Source of the DNA: JAPORK01 sp026710285
GTDB lineage: Bacteria; Pseudomonadota; Gammaproteobacteria; Pseudomonadales; Endozoicomonadaceae
Direction: 5' to 3'
Length of the DNA stretch: 64,000 nucleotides
NCBI GenBank assembly: GCA_965201045.1
Contig: OZ241746.1
Coordinates: forward strand, 3,100,001-3,164,000
Below, piece after piece: positions 9,401-19,100 of the stretch (the first letter of the stretch is position 1; each line of letters starts with the position of its first letter). The notes under the pieces were generated by a model, which was given only the letters and a program-made list of their open reading frames with translations, did not search any database and was not told the DNA's origin. The position numbers and the translations under genes were made by a program.

Positions 9401-11184
9401 GTTTGAATCGTTTAATTTCACAAACATCTTTGGATAATAAGCAACGATATTATGTGAATAAAATTAATTCTGTCACCAGTGGGTTGCTTGAAATTATTAG
9501 CAATATCCTGGACTTTTCTAAAATTGAAGTTAATAAAATTCATCTTGAACATATTCCGTTTAGTCTTAATTTGTTGGTAAAAAAATTACATGATCTGTTT
9601 GATATACAAGCAAAAGACAAAGCCATTCGATTTATTTGTGAGCCGATCAGGGATGAATATAATATTGTTTGGGGAGATCCGTTACGACTTAGCCAGATAT
9701 TAATAAACCTTGTGACCAATGGTATAAAGTTCACAGAAAAGGGATATGTCATATTAAATATGCTTGTCGTTAAACGAACAGTAACAGATATAACGATAAC
9801 TTTTTTGGTTGAAGATACGGGTATTGGAATGACCAAACAACAATTAAAAGGGTTATTTAATGTTTTTTATCAGGCTGACAGTTCTACAACAAGAAAATTT
9901 GGTGGAACCGGGCTTGGACTGGCTATTAGTATAAAATTAGTCAATTTAATGAGAGGAGATATTAAGGTTCATTCAATAAAGAATTATGGAAGCTCATTTT
10001 ATTTTACTTTAACATTTAAGCGAGGTAGTGAAAAGGATTTGATTGAAAAAGACAAAAGATTTCCGTTGTCGTGTTCCACTTCTATGCTGCTCCCGGTAAT
10101 ACAAGACAAAAACTGGTCAGCCGAAAATCCTTCCGATGCCGCTTTTTCAAACCTAAGCATATTGGTTGTTGAGGATAATCTTATTAATCAGGAAGTAGTA
10201 GCGGGTTTACTGGAATCAATGGGAATACATGTTACCATTACAGGCAATGGTTATGATGCCATTGAGTATGTTAGAAAATATTCGTTTGATCTGATCCTGA
10301 TGGATATACAAATGCCCGGTATGGATGGATATGAAACAGCAGAGAAAATTCATAATATTCCAGGTAAAAGTAAATTGCCTGTCATTGCAGTAACTGCTCA
10401 TACTGCCCCGGCTGATTGTAAAAAATGTATTAAAAAAGGAATGGTTGATCATATCAGCAAACCACTGATGATCAGTAAACTTGAAACAATATTAAAAAAA
10501 TATGCAATACTTAAAGAAGATACAGAAAAAGAAACCGATTTAAATACAATTTCTGTTAATAACATAAAAAAACAGCTGGCATATAAATTAAGAGGCTTTG
10601 ATATAGATGGTGCATTACATCGATTATCAAATAATGTTCCTCTGTATATTTCACTTTTAACTAAATTTTATGAACAGTATCATAATTATTCAAATACAGC
10701 ACAAAATCTTTTAGAACAGGAGAAGTGTAATCTGGAAAAAGAGTGTCATGCGATTAAAGGTATTGTTGGTAATCTTGGTGCAACGATATTATATCAGCAA
10801 GCCGATAAACTGGAAATATTAGTAAAAGATGATGCGAAGACGGAAGTGATTAACAGCGCATTGATTGTATTTATAAATATATTAAAAAATACGTTGAAAG
10901 ACGTTGGTGCAGTGATTGATTTATATCATAAAAATAATACCGATGATGAGTCAATAAAAAAAATACAAATGATTTCAGCGAAACAATTGATAAATATTTT
11001 ATTGGATGAAGTGAATGCAGGAAACTTTAATGCTATGCAGTATGTTGAGGTGCTGAAAACAAAAGTGACTGAAAAAGATAAAACAGATATCATCAATAAG
11101 CTACAAAAACATATTGAAAACTATGATTTCTATACAGCAGAAAAATTATTACAACAACTGAAAGCCTCTCCTGAGTTCATATAG
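6409..11184 (+). CDS. BvgS/EvgS-like hybrid sensor histidine kinase
   Basis: A 1591-residue unorthodox inner-membrane kinase for phosphorelay signalling. Domains in order: signal segment (about 1-25); two periplasmic SBP_bac_3 Venus-flytrap domains (about 37-260 and 280-500); one membrane helix (about 510-528); a GAF-like domain (about 545-700); two PAS domains (about 715-970); a coiled linker; a HisKA dimerisation domain with NMSHEIRTPMN and phospho-acceptor His987; an HATPase domain with the N box at Asn1104, DTGIGM at 1136-1141 and GGTGLGL at 1165-1171; a receiver domain with LILMDIQMPGMDGYE and phospho-acceptor Asp1299; and an HPt domain with ECHAIKG and His1447. All catalytic residues are present. 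The two SBP domains suggest a small-molecule signal. No response-regulator gene lies nearby, so the output partner must be elsewhere. Length and order match BvgS/EvgS apart from the added GAF and second PAS. Confidence 0.93.
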   Translation: MNNQYLRIGYIVTMILLLFCYSYGQPHGINSHAIHNPLKIVLDKNNPPLSFVNIFGKPTGYLVDIWRAWAKNNNIQIKFFMSNWNEAIKSVQSKQFDVISGSFFYKDQKEQLLFSDPLTTAPEAVYLFIGKKPVNFSGTNAKINIGTPDHDYNTDKLKKWLHNAHVILYNNYATMFKALASNDISGIIYKRLLNYNIIKQINTKNHIYKIYSYNIFEKNIYNAVHSSNDKLLKMINDGMQKLSKHEKQYIANKWSQITAPVNNKLHQIQIIKKENKQIKSYYSIRVAMDTTFPPYNFLNDNDVPAGISVDYLHHISELSGIDFIILPTASVEESIQLLNNHEVDLVISSNDAPANYKNDIVTYLQIPTVLINRKTDRFIKSFNDLKGKRVLTNVSESVFKDLKIKYPDILFEKNNKISDAIYFLSTKHADALVVNQATASYIFSHLNADNIKISSKADNISKFIFIIQPDKPQLKKLLNNFISDLSDMERQTILQKWMINNFASGKSSHEFIMSIVLVFIVLILIVYWNRRLAKEVVERQQAEISLQVRTENDRILNQITRKFMDESFEQAISFAIKIITELFKVSHTCIFENINNKATSLFFWPLDIRQTECLQLLYYFYPDCTKSTNTIKQVYLNSLNKKENSQLCELVKKINIEIVSFIFVPMIVLGEVIGYMAQFTKNNQWRWQSEQVILLQRVAELIAIMRSRRKTEEALHRSEEKYQLAMEVVSDGLWDWSIPEETIHFSPRYLNMLGYITGEVEETFSSWVMLLHPDDKQAAVNHMQLILNQNDQVIEYECRMKCKNNNYLYVRTKGKVIARDYKNNPVRAIGILVDVTEQKQRERELAMVRFSLDSAADCIYWLRQDGSYKYVNEAAGKVLDYSQEELLRINIFAVSPNLDKKTWADLWCQVKKKRYLTYDSTKQTKHGRSFPVEITINYMEYEGEGFVFMSERDITERKQAEQALYKAKEAADKANEAKSQFIANMSHEIRTPMNAIIGLNRLISQTSLDNKQRYYVNKINSVTSGLLEIISNILDFSKIEVNKIHLEHIPFSLNLLVKKLHDLFDIQAKDKAIRFICEPIRDEYNIVWGDPLRLSQILINLVTNGIKFTEKGYVILNMLVVKRTVTDITITFLVEDTGIGMTKQQLKGLFNVFYQADSSTTRKFGGTGLGLAISIKLVNLMRGDIKVHSIKNYGSSFYFTLTFKRGSEKDLIEKDKRFPLSCSTSMLLPVIQDKNWSAENPSDAAFSNLSILVVEDNLINQEVVAGLLESMGIHVTITGNGYDAIEYVRKYSFDLILMDIQMPGMDGYETAEKIHNIPGKSKLPVIAVTAHTAPADCKKCIKKGMVDHISKPLMISKLETILKKYAILKEDTEKETDLNTISVNNIKKQLAYKLRGFDIDGALHRLSNNVPLYISLLTKFYEQYHNYSNTAQNLLEQEKCNLEKECHAIKGIVGNLGATILYQQADKLEILVKDDAKTEVINSALIVFINILKNTLKDVGAVIDLYHKNNTDDESIKKIQMISAKQLINILLDEVNAGNFNAMQYVEVLKTKVTEKDKTDIINKLQKHIENYDFYTAEKLLQQLKASPEFI

Positions 11185-11603
11185 CTATAAAATATCTGTA
11201 CTGTAAACAGATGCGTGAAAAGATCCGAAGAAATTAATGCTGTGAGCATGCTGTCTTTTTAATTACATCACAGTTTATGCATTCAGATTAAATGCTAAGC
11301 AGTAATATAATCAACATAAAAAAAACACAAAAATATTTACAATTGAACGTTATAATAAAGATAGAGTTTAAATGTGTTCCTGTTGGCTGTTAAAAAGTTA
11401 AAAAATTACGCCATCATTCCCGCAAAAGCAGGAGTTCATTGATATTTACAGTGTATTTTCTATAAGCATATGCAGTTCCTGCTGTAATAATACAGTCTTT
11501 CAATGTTATCTGTTTGTTAAATAAGTTTTTTTATTAAATCAAAAGCTCCAAACAGAAGGTTCAAAAGGAAATTGTTTTATTAATTAAGATAGTAGTAATC
11601 ATT
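11185..11603. other. Spacer with dispersed repeat family B (about 11410-11465)
   Basis: It holds a copy of a short repeat (CATTCCCGCAAAAGCAGGAG, then GATATTTACAGTGTATTTTC) that recurs at 53952-54000. The rest is AT-rich with no recognised signal. Confidence 0.6.
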
Positions 11604-12239
11604 ATGTTTATAAATAAAAAATGTTTAATCTTATTAATTACTTGTTTTACTATAAATATTATTAATTTCTTACAAACTGCTTCGTTTGCAAAAAAGCAAT
11701 CCCGATATAATTATGTTTTTTTTACTGGTGAAACCTGGGATGTCTCTTTTAATATAACAACTGCTTGTGTTACACCGCATCAACCGTATCTTAATCAGGT
11801 AACATCTGTAGAACGTATTAATAAATTCGGACTTTTATTTCAAGTAGGAAGACATAAAAGTAACAAAACAGTTAAGTGTTTAATAAAGAAAATGCCCCTT
11901 TATGGTCAGGGGATTGGTAAACATTTCACTTTCGATAAAAAACCTGGTGCGCTTAATTTTGCATTTCAGGGAACTTTGAAAATAAACTATGAACACTTTG
12001 ATGGTATTATTCTGGCACAGGGACACACAGTTTCAGGTAATAACTGGTGGTTTGGGGGGGCACCATGCTCTCATGACACTAAAAAACCGGTTGATGAAGT
12101 GAATTGTAAATCCAGAGAAGGAAATACATGGTGCTTTGTACGTGGACATACCCATACGAACCCTCTTCAGGCTACAGGTAATGATAAAATTGAACTCATA
12201 ACAAATCCATGCCAATACAGTAACACTTCGGTTATTTGA
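11604..12239 (+). CDS. Small secreted protein, WWFGG family, unknown function
   Basis: A 211-residue protein with an N-terminal signal segment (INKKCLILLITCF to ASFA, then KKQSR), so it is predicted to be exported. The mature part is rich in aromatic residues and cysteines, as in a disulfide-stabilised beta protein. It shares a motif with 34407-35066: a strand ending GTLKIN, then NNWWFGGAPC, VNCKSREGNTWC and a final IELITNPC. The other copy has GTLGIN, GSWWFGGVNC, VECTTRERKTIC and IVFSLGKC. Four cysteines are in equivalent places, suggesting two disulfides. No known family is recognised. The ribosome site is weak. It lies between the sensor kinase and fabI. Confidence 0.85.
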   Translation: MFINKKCLILLITCFTINIINFLQTASFAKKQSRYNYVFFTGETWDVSFNITTACVTPHQPYLNQVTSVERINKFGLLFQVGRHKSNKTVKCLIKKMPLYGQGIGKHFTFDKKPGALNFAFQGTLKINYEHFDGIILAQGHTVSGNNWWFGGAPCSHDTKKPVDEVNCKSREGNTWCFVRGHTHTNPLQATGNDKIELITNPCQYSNTSVI

Positions 12240-12680
12240 TATATCAGATACATGCCATAAAACCTTATCTATCTTTTAGTCACATTTTTTTAAAGCTCCG
12301 ACTTTTATTCACAGGTTTATCTTATACTGAATATACCAGTCTTTAATGAATGCACCATGGGCTTAGCCTGCCGAATCCATGAAGGGAGAGATTTCATAAC
12401 GGATTTATAGCATGCCTGGTAACCTATATTTGCTAAAAACTACATCAACCAGCATATTATAAAATGGCAAAGCAAATGCTTCCCTGAAATACTCTTTCTG
12501 TGGACATTGTGCTCAAAATTGTATTTACTATATCTGATATGTTATAGTGGTATGCATTTATCTGCTTGTTTTTGCAAAAACTATTCATAAAATTTTCTGA
12601 TAAACTGTTCGTAGCATTAAGAATAGTTATGTGTTTTTAATGCTGGGTTTGATTTCACAGATAGCCGAAAGGGTTGATTT
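12240..12680. other. Spacer between secreted protein and fabI
   Basis: It contains repeat family C at 12271-12378; the rest is AT-rich. The fabI promoter should lie in the last 150 bases, but I cannot fix its boxes with confidence. Confidence 0.4.
12271..12378 (+). repeat. Dispersed repeat family C, copy 1
   Basis: About 108 bases starting TTTTAGTCACATTTTTT and running through ACTTTTATTC, an ATATACCAGTCTTT block and GGGCTTAGCCTGCCGAA. Diverged copies in the same order are at 35221-35330 and 53626-53731. It is non-coding. Confidence 0.7.
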
Positions 12681-13481
12681 ATGGCATTTCTTAAAGGTAA
12701 GCGTATATTAATTGTGGGTGTAGCGAGCAAGCTATCCATTGCAGCAGGAATTGCAGAAGCAATGCATAGGGAAGGTGCAGAACTTGCTTTTACCTATCAA
12801 AATGAAAAATTAAAAGGGCGTGTTGAAGAGTATTCTTCTTTATGGGGAGGGTCTCCTGAGCTCTGTTTTCCTTGTGATGTTGCTGATGATCAACAAATTG
12901 AGCAGGTATTTACCGACCTTGGTAAAAAATGGGATGGGCTCAATGGTATTGTGCATGCGGTAGGTTTTGCACCACGTGATCAGCTTAGCGGTAATTTTGC
13001 AGAAGCAACTACACGTGAAGGTTTTCAGGTTGCGCATGATATTAGTGTGTATAGTTTTATTGCTTTAGCAAAAGCGGGTCGCAAAATGATGGCTAACCGT
13101 AATGGTAGTTTGATTACGCTATCCTATCTGGGAGCAGTAACAACAATGCCGAATTATAATGTTATGGGTGTAGCTAAAGCCAGCCTGGAAGCGAGTGTAC
13201 GCTGGCTTGCCGACAGTCTGGGACCGGAAGGTACCAGAGTTAATGCTATTTCTGCCGGACCTATAAAAACACTGGCTGCCAGCGGTATTAACGACTTTAA
13301 AAAACTACTCAAACATAATGCAAAGCGGGCACCGCTGCGGCGTAATGTTAATAAAGAAGAAGTGGGTAATGTGGCGGCTTTTCTCTGTTCTGATCTGGCA
13401 AGCGCTATCACCGGAGAAATTACTTATGTTGATGCTGGTTTTCATAATGTTACCGTGAGTGAAGCAGAGCTGTCTTTGTAA
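12681..13481 (+). CDS. fabI: Enoyl-[acyl-carrier-protein] reductase [NADH]
   Basis: FabI catalyses the last reduction of each fatty-acid elongation cycle, trans-2-enoyl-ACP to acyl-ACP, using NAD(P)H in the cytosol. The 266 residues have the expected length. The nucleotide-binding loop GVASKLSIAAGIAEAMH is present, and SYLGAVTTMPNYNVMGVAKA carries Tyr149, Tyr159 and Lys166, equivalent to E. coli Tyr146, Tyr156 and Lys163. The ISAGPIKTLAASGI substrate-loop segment is also near-identical to E. coli. It appears intact and monocistronic. Downstream lies a remnant of the tus gene, and a decayed copy of the fabI 3' end is found 9.5 kb away at 22938-23016. Confidence 0.97.
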   Translation: MAFLKGKRILIVGVASKLSIAAGIAEAMHREGAELAFTYQNEKLKGRVEEYSSLWGGSPELCFPCDVADDQQIEQVFTDLGKKWDGLNGIVHAVGFAPRDQLSGNFAEATTREGFQVAHDISVYSFIALAKAGRKMMANRNGSLITLSYLGAVTTMPNYNVMGVAKASLEASVRWLADSLGPEGTRVNAISAGPIKTLAASGINDFKKLLKHNAKRAPLRRNVNKEEVGNVAAFLCSDLASAITGEITYVDAGFHNVTVSEAELSL

Positions 13482-13515
13482 TAAGCGGATATTGCCTGAC
13501 AAATAACCTTATTTG

Positions 13516-13560
13516 TTAATCGGTATAAATAATGGAGTTTGCCCGGTTAGAGCGCTTTTT
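13516..13560 (-). pseudogene. Remnant of the 3' end of a tus copy
   Basis: Minus-strand codons read KKRSNRANSIIYTD then stop. The intact Tus at 23076 ends KKLSNRASSFIYTY then stop. Directly after it (13567-13605) comes TCGGAGTTTTTAG and AATAAAAATCCTT, matching the region upstream of intact tus (24105-24150). The whole body of this tus copy is therefore missing while both flanks remain. A deletion after duplication is the simplest reading. Confidence 0.8.
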
Positions 13561-13629
13561 AACACACCGGCTCGGAGTTTTTAGTTTAATAAAAATCCTT
13601 ACTTAACAAATAGATAACACTAAGAAACT

Positions 13630-13724
13630 GCGTCATTCCGGCAGGGATTGCCGGAATCCAACAACAGGGAAGTTATATTTTCAGTAATAATTATTCTTTA
13701 ATGGATTCCTGCTTGCGCAGGAAT
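13630..13724 (+). repeat. Dispersed repeat family A, 5' half (split by group II intron)
   Basis: It has the palindromic head (GGCAGGGATTGCCGGAATCC), GGGAAGTTATATTTTCAG and GCGCAGGAAT, then stops where the intron begins. The other half resumes at 15685. Confidence 0.85.
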
Positions 13725-14237
13725 GTGCGTCCAGCAAAGGCTGGTATGTTCAGCAGGAGATAAACCTGCCAGGGTAAGAGTCGGCGCCCTGTAGCTTGGG
13801 TAGCAATGTGGAGAGAGATCAAGACGGTTGAAGCCTACCGACAAACCTGTCTCTAGGATAGGTGCGAGGTATCAGGTTGTAGCGAAAGCGAACACAGAAG
13901 TGGTCTCGAAAGAGCAAAGCCCCGAAGGTCGAACTCACATTCCTGGAGTGAAGACAGCATGTTAAAACGAAATCGACTGTAGACGTTTTAACACTTCGGC
14001 GGGATGCCAGTGACGACATTATACTAAGGACACACTAAGCAACTAGAGAAGCCCTCCTCATCCCGATGAGAAAGACATCGGAGCAAGGTAGATGCTATAA
14101 CCGGGTAAACCGGGAAATGTGTCCAAGATGAGAGGGTGGCGGATGGGTGTGTAGTAGTGATGAAGCGAGGTAACGCTCGTGGAGCAAAGGCACCCTGCTG
14201 TTATAAAATCTTCTAACAACAAGCGAGGCAGGACGAA

Positions 14238-15521
14238 ATGACAAATACGTCCACAAATTTGCAAGAACTGAGAAGGAAGATATACATCAAAGCGAAGGCT
14301 GAAAAGTCATGGCGCTTCTGGGGCATCTATGTACATATCTGTAAAATGGAGACACTCAGAGAAGCCTACAGACTGACCAAAAGCAACAAAGGTGCACCCG
14401 GAATTGATGGCATGACCTTTGAAGCAATTGAACAGTCTGGGGTAAATGAGTTCCTCGAACAAATACAGTATGAACTAAAGACCCGGACCTGCTACCCAAT
14501 GCGGAACCGGAAAAAGGCGATACCTAAGGGAGGAGGAAAATCCAGAATATTGGGTATTCCTTCAATTAGGGATCGTGTAGTACAGGGAGCAGTCAAACTT
14601 ATTCTGGAACCCATATTCGAAAGTGATTTTCAACCGGGGTCGTATGGATACAGACCGAAACGTACAGCGCATGGAGCTATAGAAAGAGTAGCTAAAGCTG
14701 TTGTCAAAGGGATGACAAGAGTAATTGACGTTGATCTCAAATCTTACTTTGATACCGTGCGACATGATATCCTGTTAAGCAAAATAGCTTTGCGGGTGAA
14801 TGATGCAGACGTCATTCGTCTAATGAAGCTTATCCTTAAGGCTACCGGAAAGCGGGGAGTACCACAGGGAGGATCCATTTCCCCACTGCTAAGCAACATT
14901 TATCTCAATGAAGTAGATAAAATGCTAGAGCGAGCAAAAGCGGTAACGGGAACGGATGGTTATCAGCATATCGAATATGCCCGATGAGCAGACGATCTTG
15001 TCATACTAATCGACGGATATCGAAAATGGGACTGGCTTAAAAGAGCGGCTTTTAAACACCTGTGCGAGGAGCTGGAGAAACTGGATGTAACCCTCAATCA
15101 GGAGAAAACCCGTCAGGTCGACCTGGTGAAAGAAGAAACTTTCAGTTTCCTCGGGTTTGACTTCAGAAGAAGTAGAACACGAAGAGGAAAATGGGGAGTG
15201 ATGAAAACACCAAAGATGTCAGCAAGAACAAAGCTTCTTAGAAATATAAAAGAGGTATTCAGGCGACATCGCTCACAACCAACTAGCAGAGTGATTTACC
15301 GAATCAATCAAATGCTAAGAGGTTGGGTTAACTATTTCAGAGTCGGGAACTCCAACCGCTGCTTTACCTACATAAGGGACTGGGTGGAGAAGAAGGTTAG
15401 ACGGCATCTGATGAAAGCCAGAGGGCGCAAGGGTTTCGGTTGGGACAGATGGAGTAAGAAATGGATATACCAGATACTGGGTCTGTTTTCAGACTACAAA
15501 ATTCAGTATAACCAGAGCTGA
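14238..15521 (+). pseudogene. Group II intron reverse transcriptase/maturase with nonsense codon
   Basis: The frame encodes about 427 residues, broken by one TGA at codon 250 (14985-14987). The frame is the same on both sides, so a single stop, not a frameshift, separates the parts. The start has a good ribosome site (AGGA before ATG). Conserved pieces are GAPGIDGMT (RT block), PKGGGKSRILGIPSIRDRVV, GSYGYRPKRTAHGAI, DVDLKSYFDTVRHD (first catalytic Asp), GVPQGGSISPLLSNIYL, then YAR-stop-ADDLVI where YADD is expected, and the maturase X domain with INQMLRGWVNYF. It ends after KARGRKGFGWDRWSKKW with no endonuclease domain. The stop replaces the residue just before ADD. A TGG-to-TGA change is the simplest cause. 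TGA ends many genes here, so recoding is unlikely. Confidence 0.92.
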
Positions 15522-15573
15522 AAGTCATCCCAAAACGATAGGTCACATAAACTTTGATGCGAAAATAACAGGT

Positions 15574-15606
15574 AAGCGTAGTGCGGTAAAACCGCATGCT
15601 GCGTTT
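15574..15606 (+). ncRNA. Candidate domain V hairpin of the group II intron
   Basis: AAGCGTAG pairs with CTGCGTTT (8 bp including G-U), a two-base TG bulge follows, and TGCGG pairs with CCGCA around a TAAAA loop. The AGC triad is near the 5' base, as expected for the catalytic domain V. It lies about 50 bases after the ORF and 78 bases before the inferred 3' splice site. Confidence 0.6.
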
Positions 15607-15684
15607 GATGTGGCGGGTGATGGAAATGGAGTCAATTGAGGGGTACCCTCGTGATTTGACCACCACGCCATCGCTCGACCCTAC

Positions 15685-16135
15685 GACGGCATATTTTTGA
15701 AATAATCACATAAAACATAGTATATTGTGCCAACAAATCTCTGCACTGGGGTTTATTTCAAGCATCTGAATCTTTTAAAATGTATCGCATGAAAATTATT
15801 ATTGCAGATCAGAAAAGTTTAGATTTTGAAGGTTACAATTAAGGTTATATTTTAATATTAAAAAATATTAAACATTTAATTGTTAATAATTCTTGAAATG
15901 CTACACTCATTTTAGTTTTAATTGATACTACATAATTTAGTTTTCTATAGGATAAAATAATACCTGTACAGTGTGATTATAAGTTTTGTTAATACGTTAA
16001 ATAAAAAGTATTATTTTAAATTGATAATTTTTTAAAATCATAATATTGAGATAATACTTTACCACGCCTGAATCTTTTCGTGTTCCGTGCAACACCAGCA
16101 AACCAGTTAATTTTAATTAATTATTAAGTGCTACC
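15685..16135. other. Repeat A 3' half and spacer before Rhs gene 1
   Basis: 15685-15760 is the 3' half of the intron-split repeat (ATTTTTGAAATAATCACATA, AAACATAGTATATTGTGCC). The remaining 375 bases are very AT-rich and presumably hold the Rhs promoter; no clear boxes or operators are seen. Confidence 0.6.
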
Positions 16136-19100
16136 ATGGTTTATTGTCATAAAGAATATACTCATCTAAACCGTCAGAGTGTCTTTGGTAAAATCTTAAT
16201 GATTTTTGGACTGCTGAGTTATCTGTTAATTGGTGATGTTGCCTCTGCTGCAGTGCAACAATACTTGCAAAGCATGCAATATAATGGGTTAAAAAAACCA
16301 ATCAAACCTGTAATAACAAACCTTCAAAAAGATGTTTCTACAACCAAAAATAAACACAAAAAACGTCCGCTGAAAGCAGCAAGTGAAGACTTTTCTTTAT
16401 GGTCTAATGCTTTTAATTTTCATAATGCATGGGGAACACAAGTCAATCCCCGTACTGGAACACTGTCTGCTTATGTAAAAGTTGGCAGTCTTGTAAGTAA
16501 TTGGGGGCGCGGACCTGATATTGCACTCAATGTTAATTATAACAGTAATAGCAAAGCCGATCCTGATGGGCTGGGAATGGGCTGGAGTTGGAATCTGACT
16601 CACTTCAATCCACACAATAATCAGTTATCTACCTCACAGGGAGAAGATTTTAATTTACAACAAATGCACAATGGTCGCTGGTGGCCCATTTACCATAAAC
16701 TGCATGATATTCAGATTGATGGAAGCAAAGAAAAAAATCTTGTTATCACCTATACCAATGGTTTAAGAGAAATACTTGACCATAATGGTTATGAAGTTCG
16801 TCTGGAGCAACAGGATGGCAGAGGTGTTAATTTTTACTATACATTCGGATCACATAATTTAACCACTATCTCTGATGATCAGGGACATAAAATTAAGCTT
16901 AACAGGCATGTAAATTATCTGACAGTAACCAGTTCTGACAGTGATGGAAAACCTGTCGATATTCGACTAAATAAATTTGATGGTGAACTAAGAGCTATTA
17001 CTTTACCCGATAATATCAGCGCAGGTCCCGGCATTCATTTTAATTATCACAATTTTTTATTAGAAAAAATCAGCTACCCCACCGGGTTGCAAAAGCACAT
17101 CAGCTATAACTGTAATGATGCGATGCAGGTTATACTAAAAAATAACAGACAGGTTGCAGCTCTGTGTGCTGTTGTTCGACTAACAGTTGATCCTGGTGCA
17201 AAACAACCCAAAAGCGTTATTCATTATAGTTATGGTCAGACAAGTGGTAATCATCATAATTATCTTGCCTTTAACTCGGGATTAACCGTATTACCCAATA
17301 CTATGCAGGATGCTCTATTTGAAGCTTCAGGAAATTATACTTATAAAACAACAGAAGATAATGGTCTTGTTAAAAAAATTCGTACTTACAATAAATATCA
17401 CTTGTTGACAGATACAAAAATAATCAGTGATCATACCGGGGCACTGCTTTCAGAAATACAGGACTTTTTTTGTCGTACTGATCAGGCAGATGGTTGTGCT
17501 GAAACAAATTTTAATGATTTACCTGCTACTTATAGCTTGCCGTTAAAAATCATAACTAAAAACTGGGGGAGTGGTTCAGGTGCTCCTTCTGTTGATATTG
17601 TAAGCAGAACTTATGACAACAGAGGAAGAGTTATCAGCAGCACAGATGCTTACGGATGTAGAGAAAAAATAAGTTACTGTCCCGTTGCAGGTGATAGTGC
17701 GTGTCCTGCCGAACCTGCTGGCTGGTCTTTGAGTTCACAACTGAAGTCTGTTACAGAGTATCCTGCAGCTAAAAGCATATTGACGTCTGAACCGTTGCCT
17801 GTGATGACAAACAATTTTTATAGTAGAGAATTAAATATTACCGGTCATGGTTATATTTTAAAACTAAAAAAAATTGTTGTTCAGTCTGGTAATTTACGGA
17901 TAACAACCAAACGTCATTACTATAATGATATTAATGACCCATTTCTTTATGGATTGTTACGACAACAAACTTTAACGGGTACAATATCTCCGGGTGATCA
18001 GTTAAATTCGGTTACTAAAAATTATTATTATAAGCTTAATACAGAGCATTCGACTAAAACCAGTTATACGTCCATAGTAATTAATAATAATAAATTACAA
18101 TATTCTCCTTCACAGACTATTAGCTTGTTTACCAATCAGGTCATTACACGAGCTAATGCAGAAGGAAAAAATATTAGCCGGTATCATTATGATCATTGGG
18201 GAAGGCTGATTCGTATGGACACAGCCACAGATACCCCGTTTGCAACCAGCAGTTATTATAAATATACGGTGTCTCCACAGCTTAATCAGGTATTAAGAAC
18301 CACAGCTAATCATTTGCAGCAAAAAATTATTTTTGATGGCGCAGGCAACAAGCTCAGTAGTTTTATTACTGCCATATCGGTTACAGGAAAAGCAAAAACT
18401 GGCATATTCTTACCCGAACAGCGTGTAACTTATGATCGTTATGGGCGTATTATCACTAAAAGCCGCTACACTTTTGATCAGTCGGTAAAAATGGATATGC
18501 TTACGACAAAGTTTAGTTATGATGACATGGGCAGAATTATTCATACTCATTTACCTGATGGACAGATAATAGTCAGAAAGTATGATGATCCGGATCGGTG
18601 TAGCGTTAATTACAGTGAAGACTCACAAGGTCATCGATCTGTGGTTTCTGTTACCCGTACCAACATACTTGATAGCCCGAAAACACAAATCACACTACCG
18701 GCTTCAACAGTTTCATCACTGCCTATAAAACAAATATGTACAGAAGGAGAAAAGTTGTCTTCCGCAAGAGTAACAAGAATAATGTATGACAGCTTTGGAC
18801 GTGCTGTTCAGGTTATTGCACCAAATGGTAATCGTATTCGTAAATATTATGACCGTGAAGGGAGAGTGACAGATTTTATTGATCCTGCTAAAAATACAAC
18901 ACATTATGTGTATAATCTTATTGGTAAGGTTATTGCAACATGGTTATTACCAGCAAAGAGTAACCAGCGATATCTGATGTTTTCAGCCCAATACAATGCC
19001 GCTGGTGAACCGGTATGGAAAGCAGGAGAAAATGGAAAACGTATATTTTATACTTACACATCAACAGGTAAGATCAGTACCATAATAACACCGCACCATG

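Larger units (their letters stand above)
13725..15684 (+). mobile_element. Group II intron inserted in a repeat A copy
   Basis: The 5' end reads GTGCGTCC, the usual GUGYG start, and the 3' end reads CCCTAC, matching the usual AY end. The boundaries were fixed by comparison with the uninterrupted repeat at 5848-6010: exon ...CAGGAAT joins GACGGCATATTTTTGAAATA. The element is 1960 bases long. About 510 bases of structured RNA precede the reverse-transcriptase frame, and a candidate domain V hairpin lies at 15574-15606. The ORF carries an in-frame stop at its catalytic motif, so autonomous mobility is unlikely, although self-splicing does not depend on it. Confidence 0.85.

Noticed and set aside
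14985..14987. TGA in the intron reverse transcriptase as a recoded sense codon
   Set aside because: TGA ends several intact genes in the window (for example those at 11604, 16136 and 60014), and there is no sign of a variant code or of a selenocysteine element.
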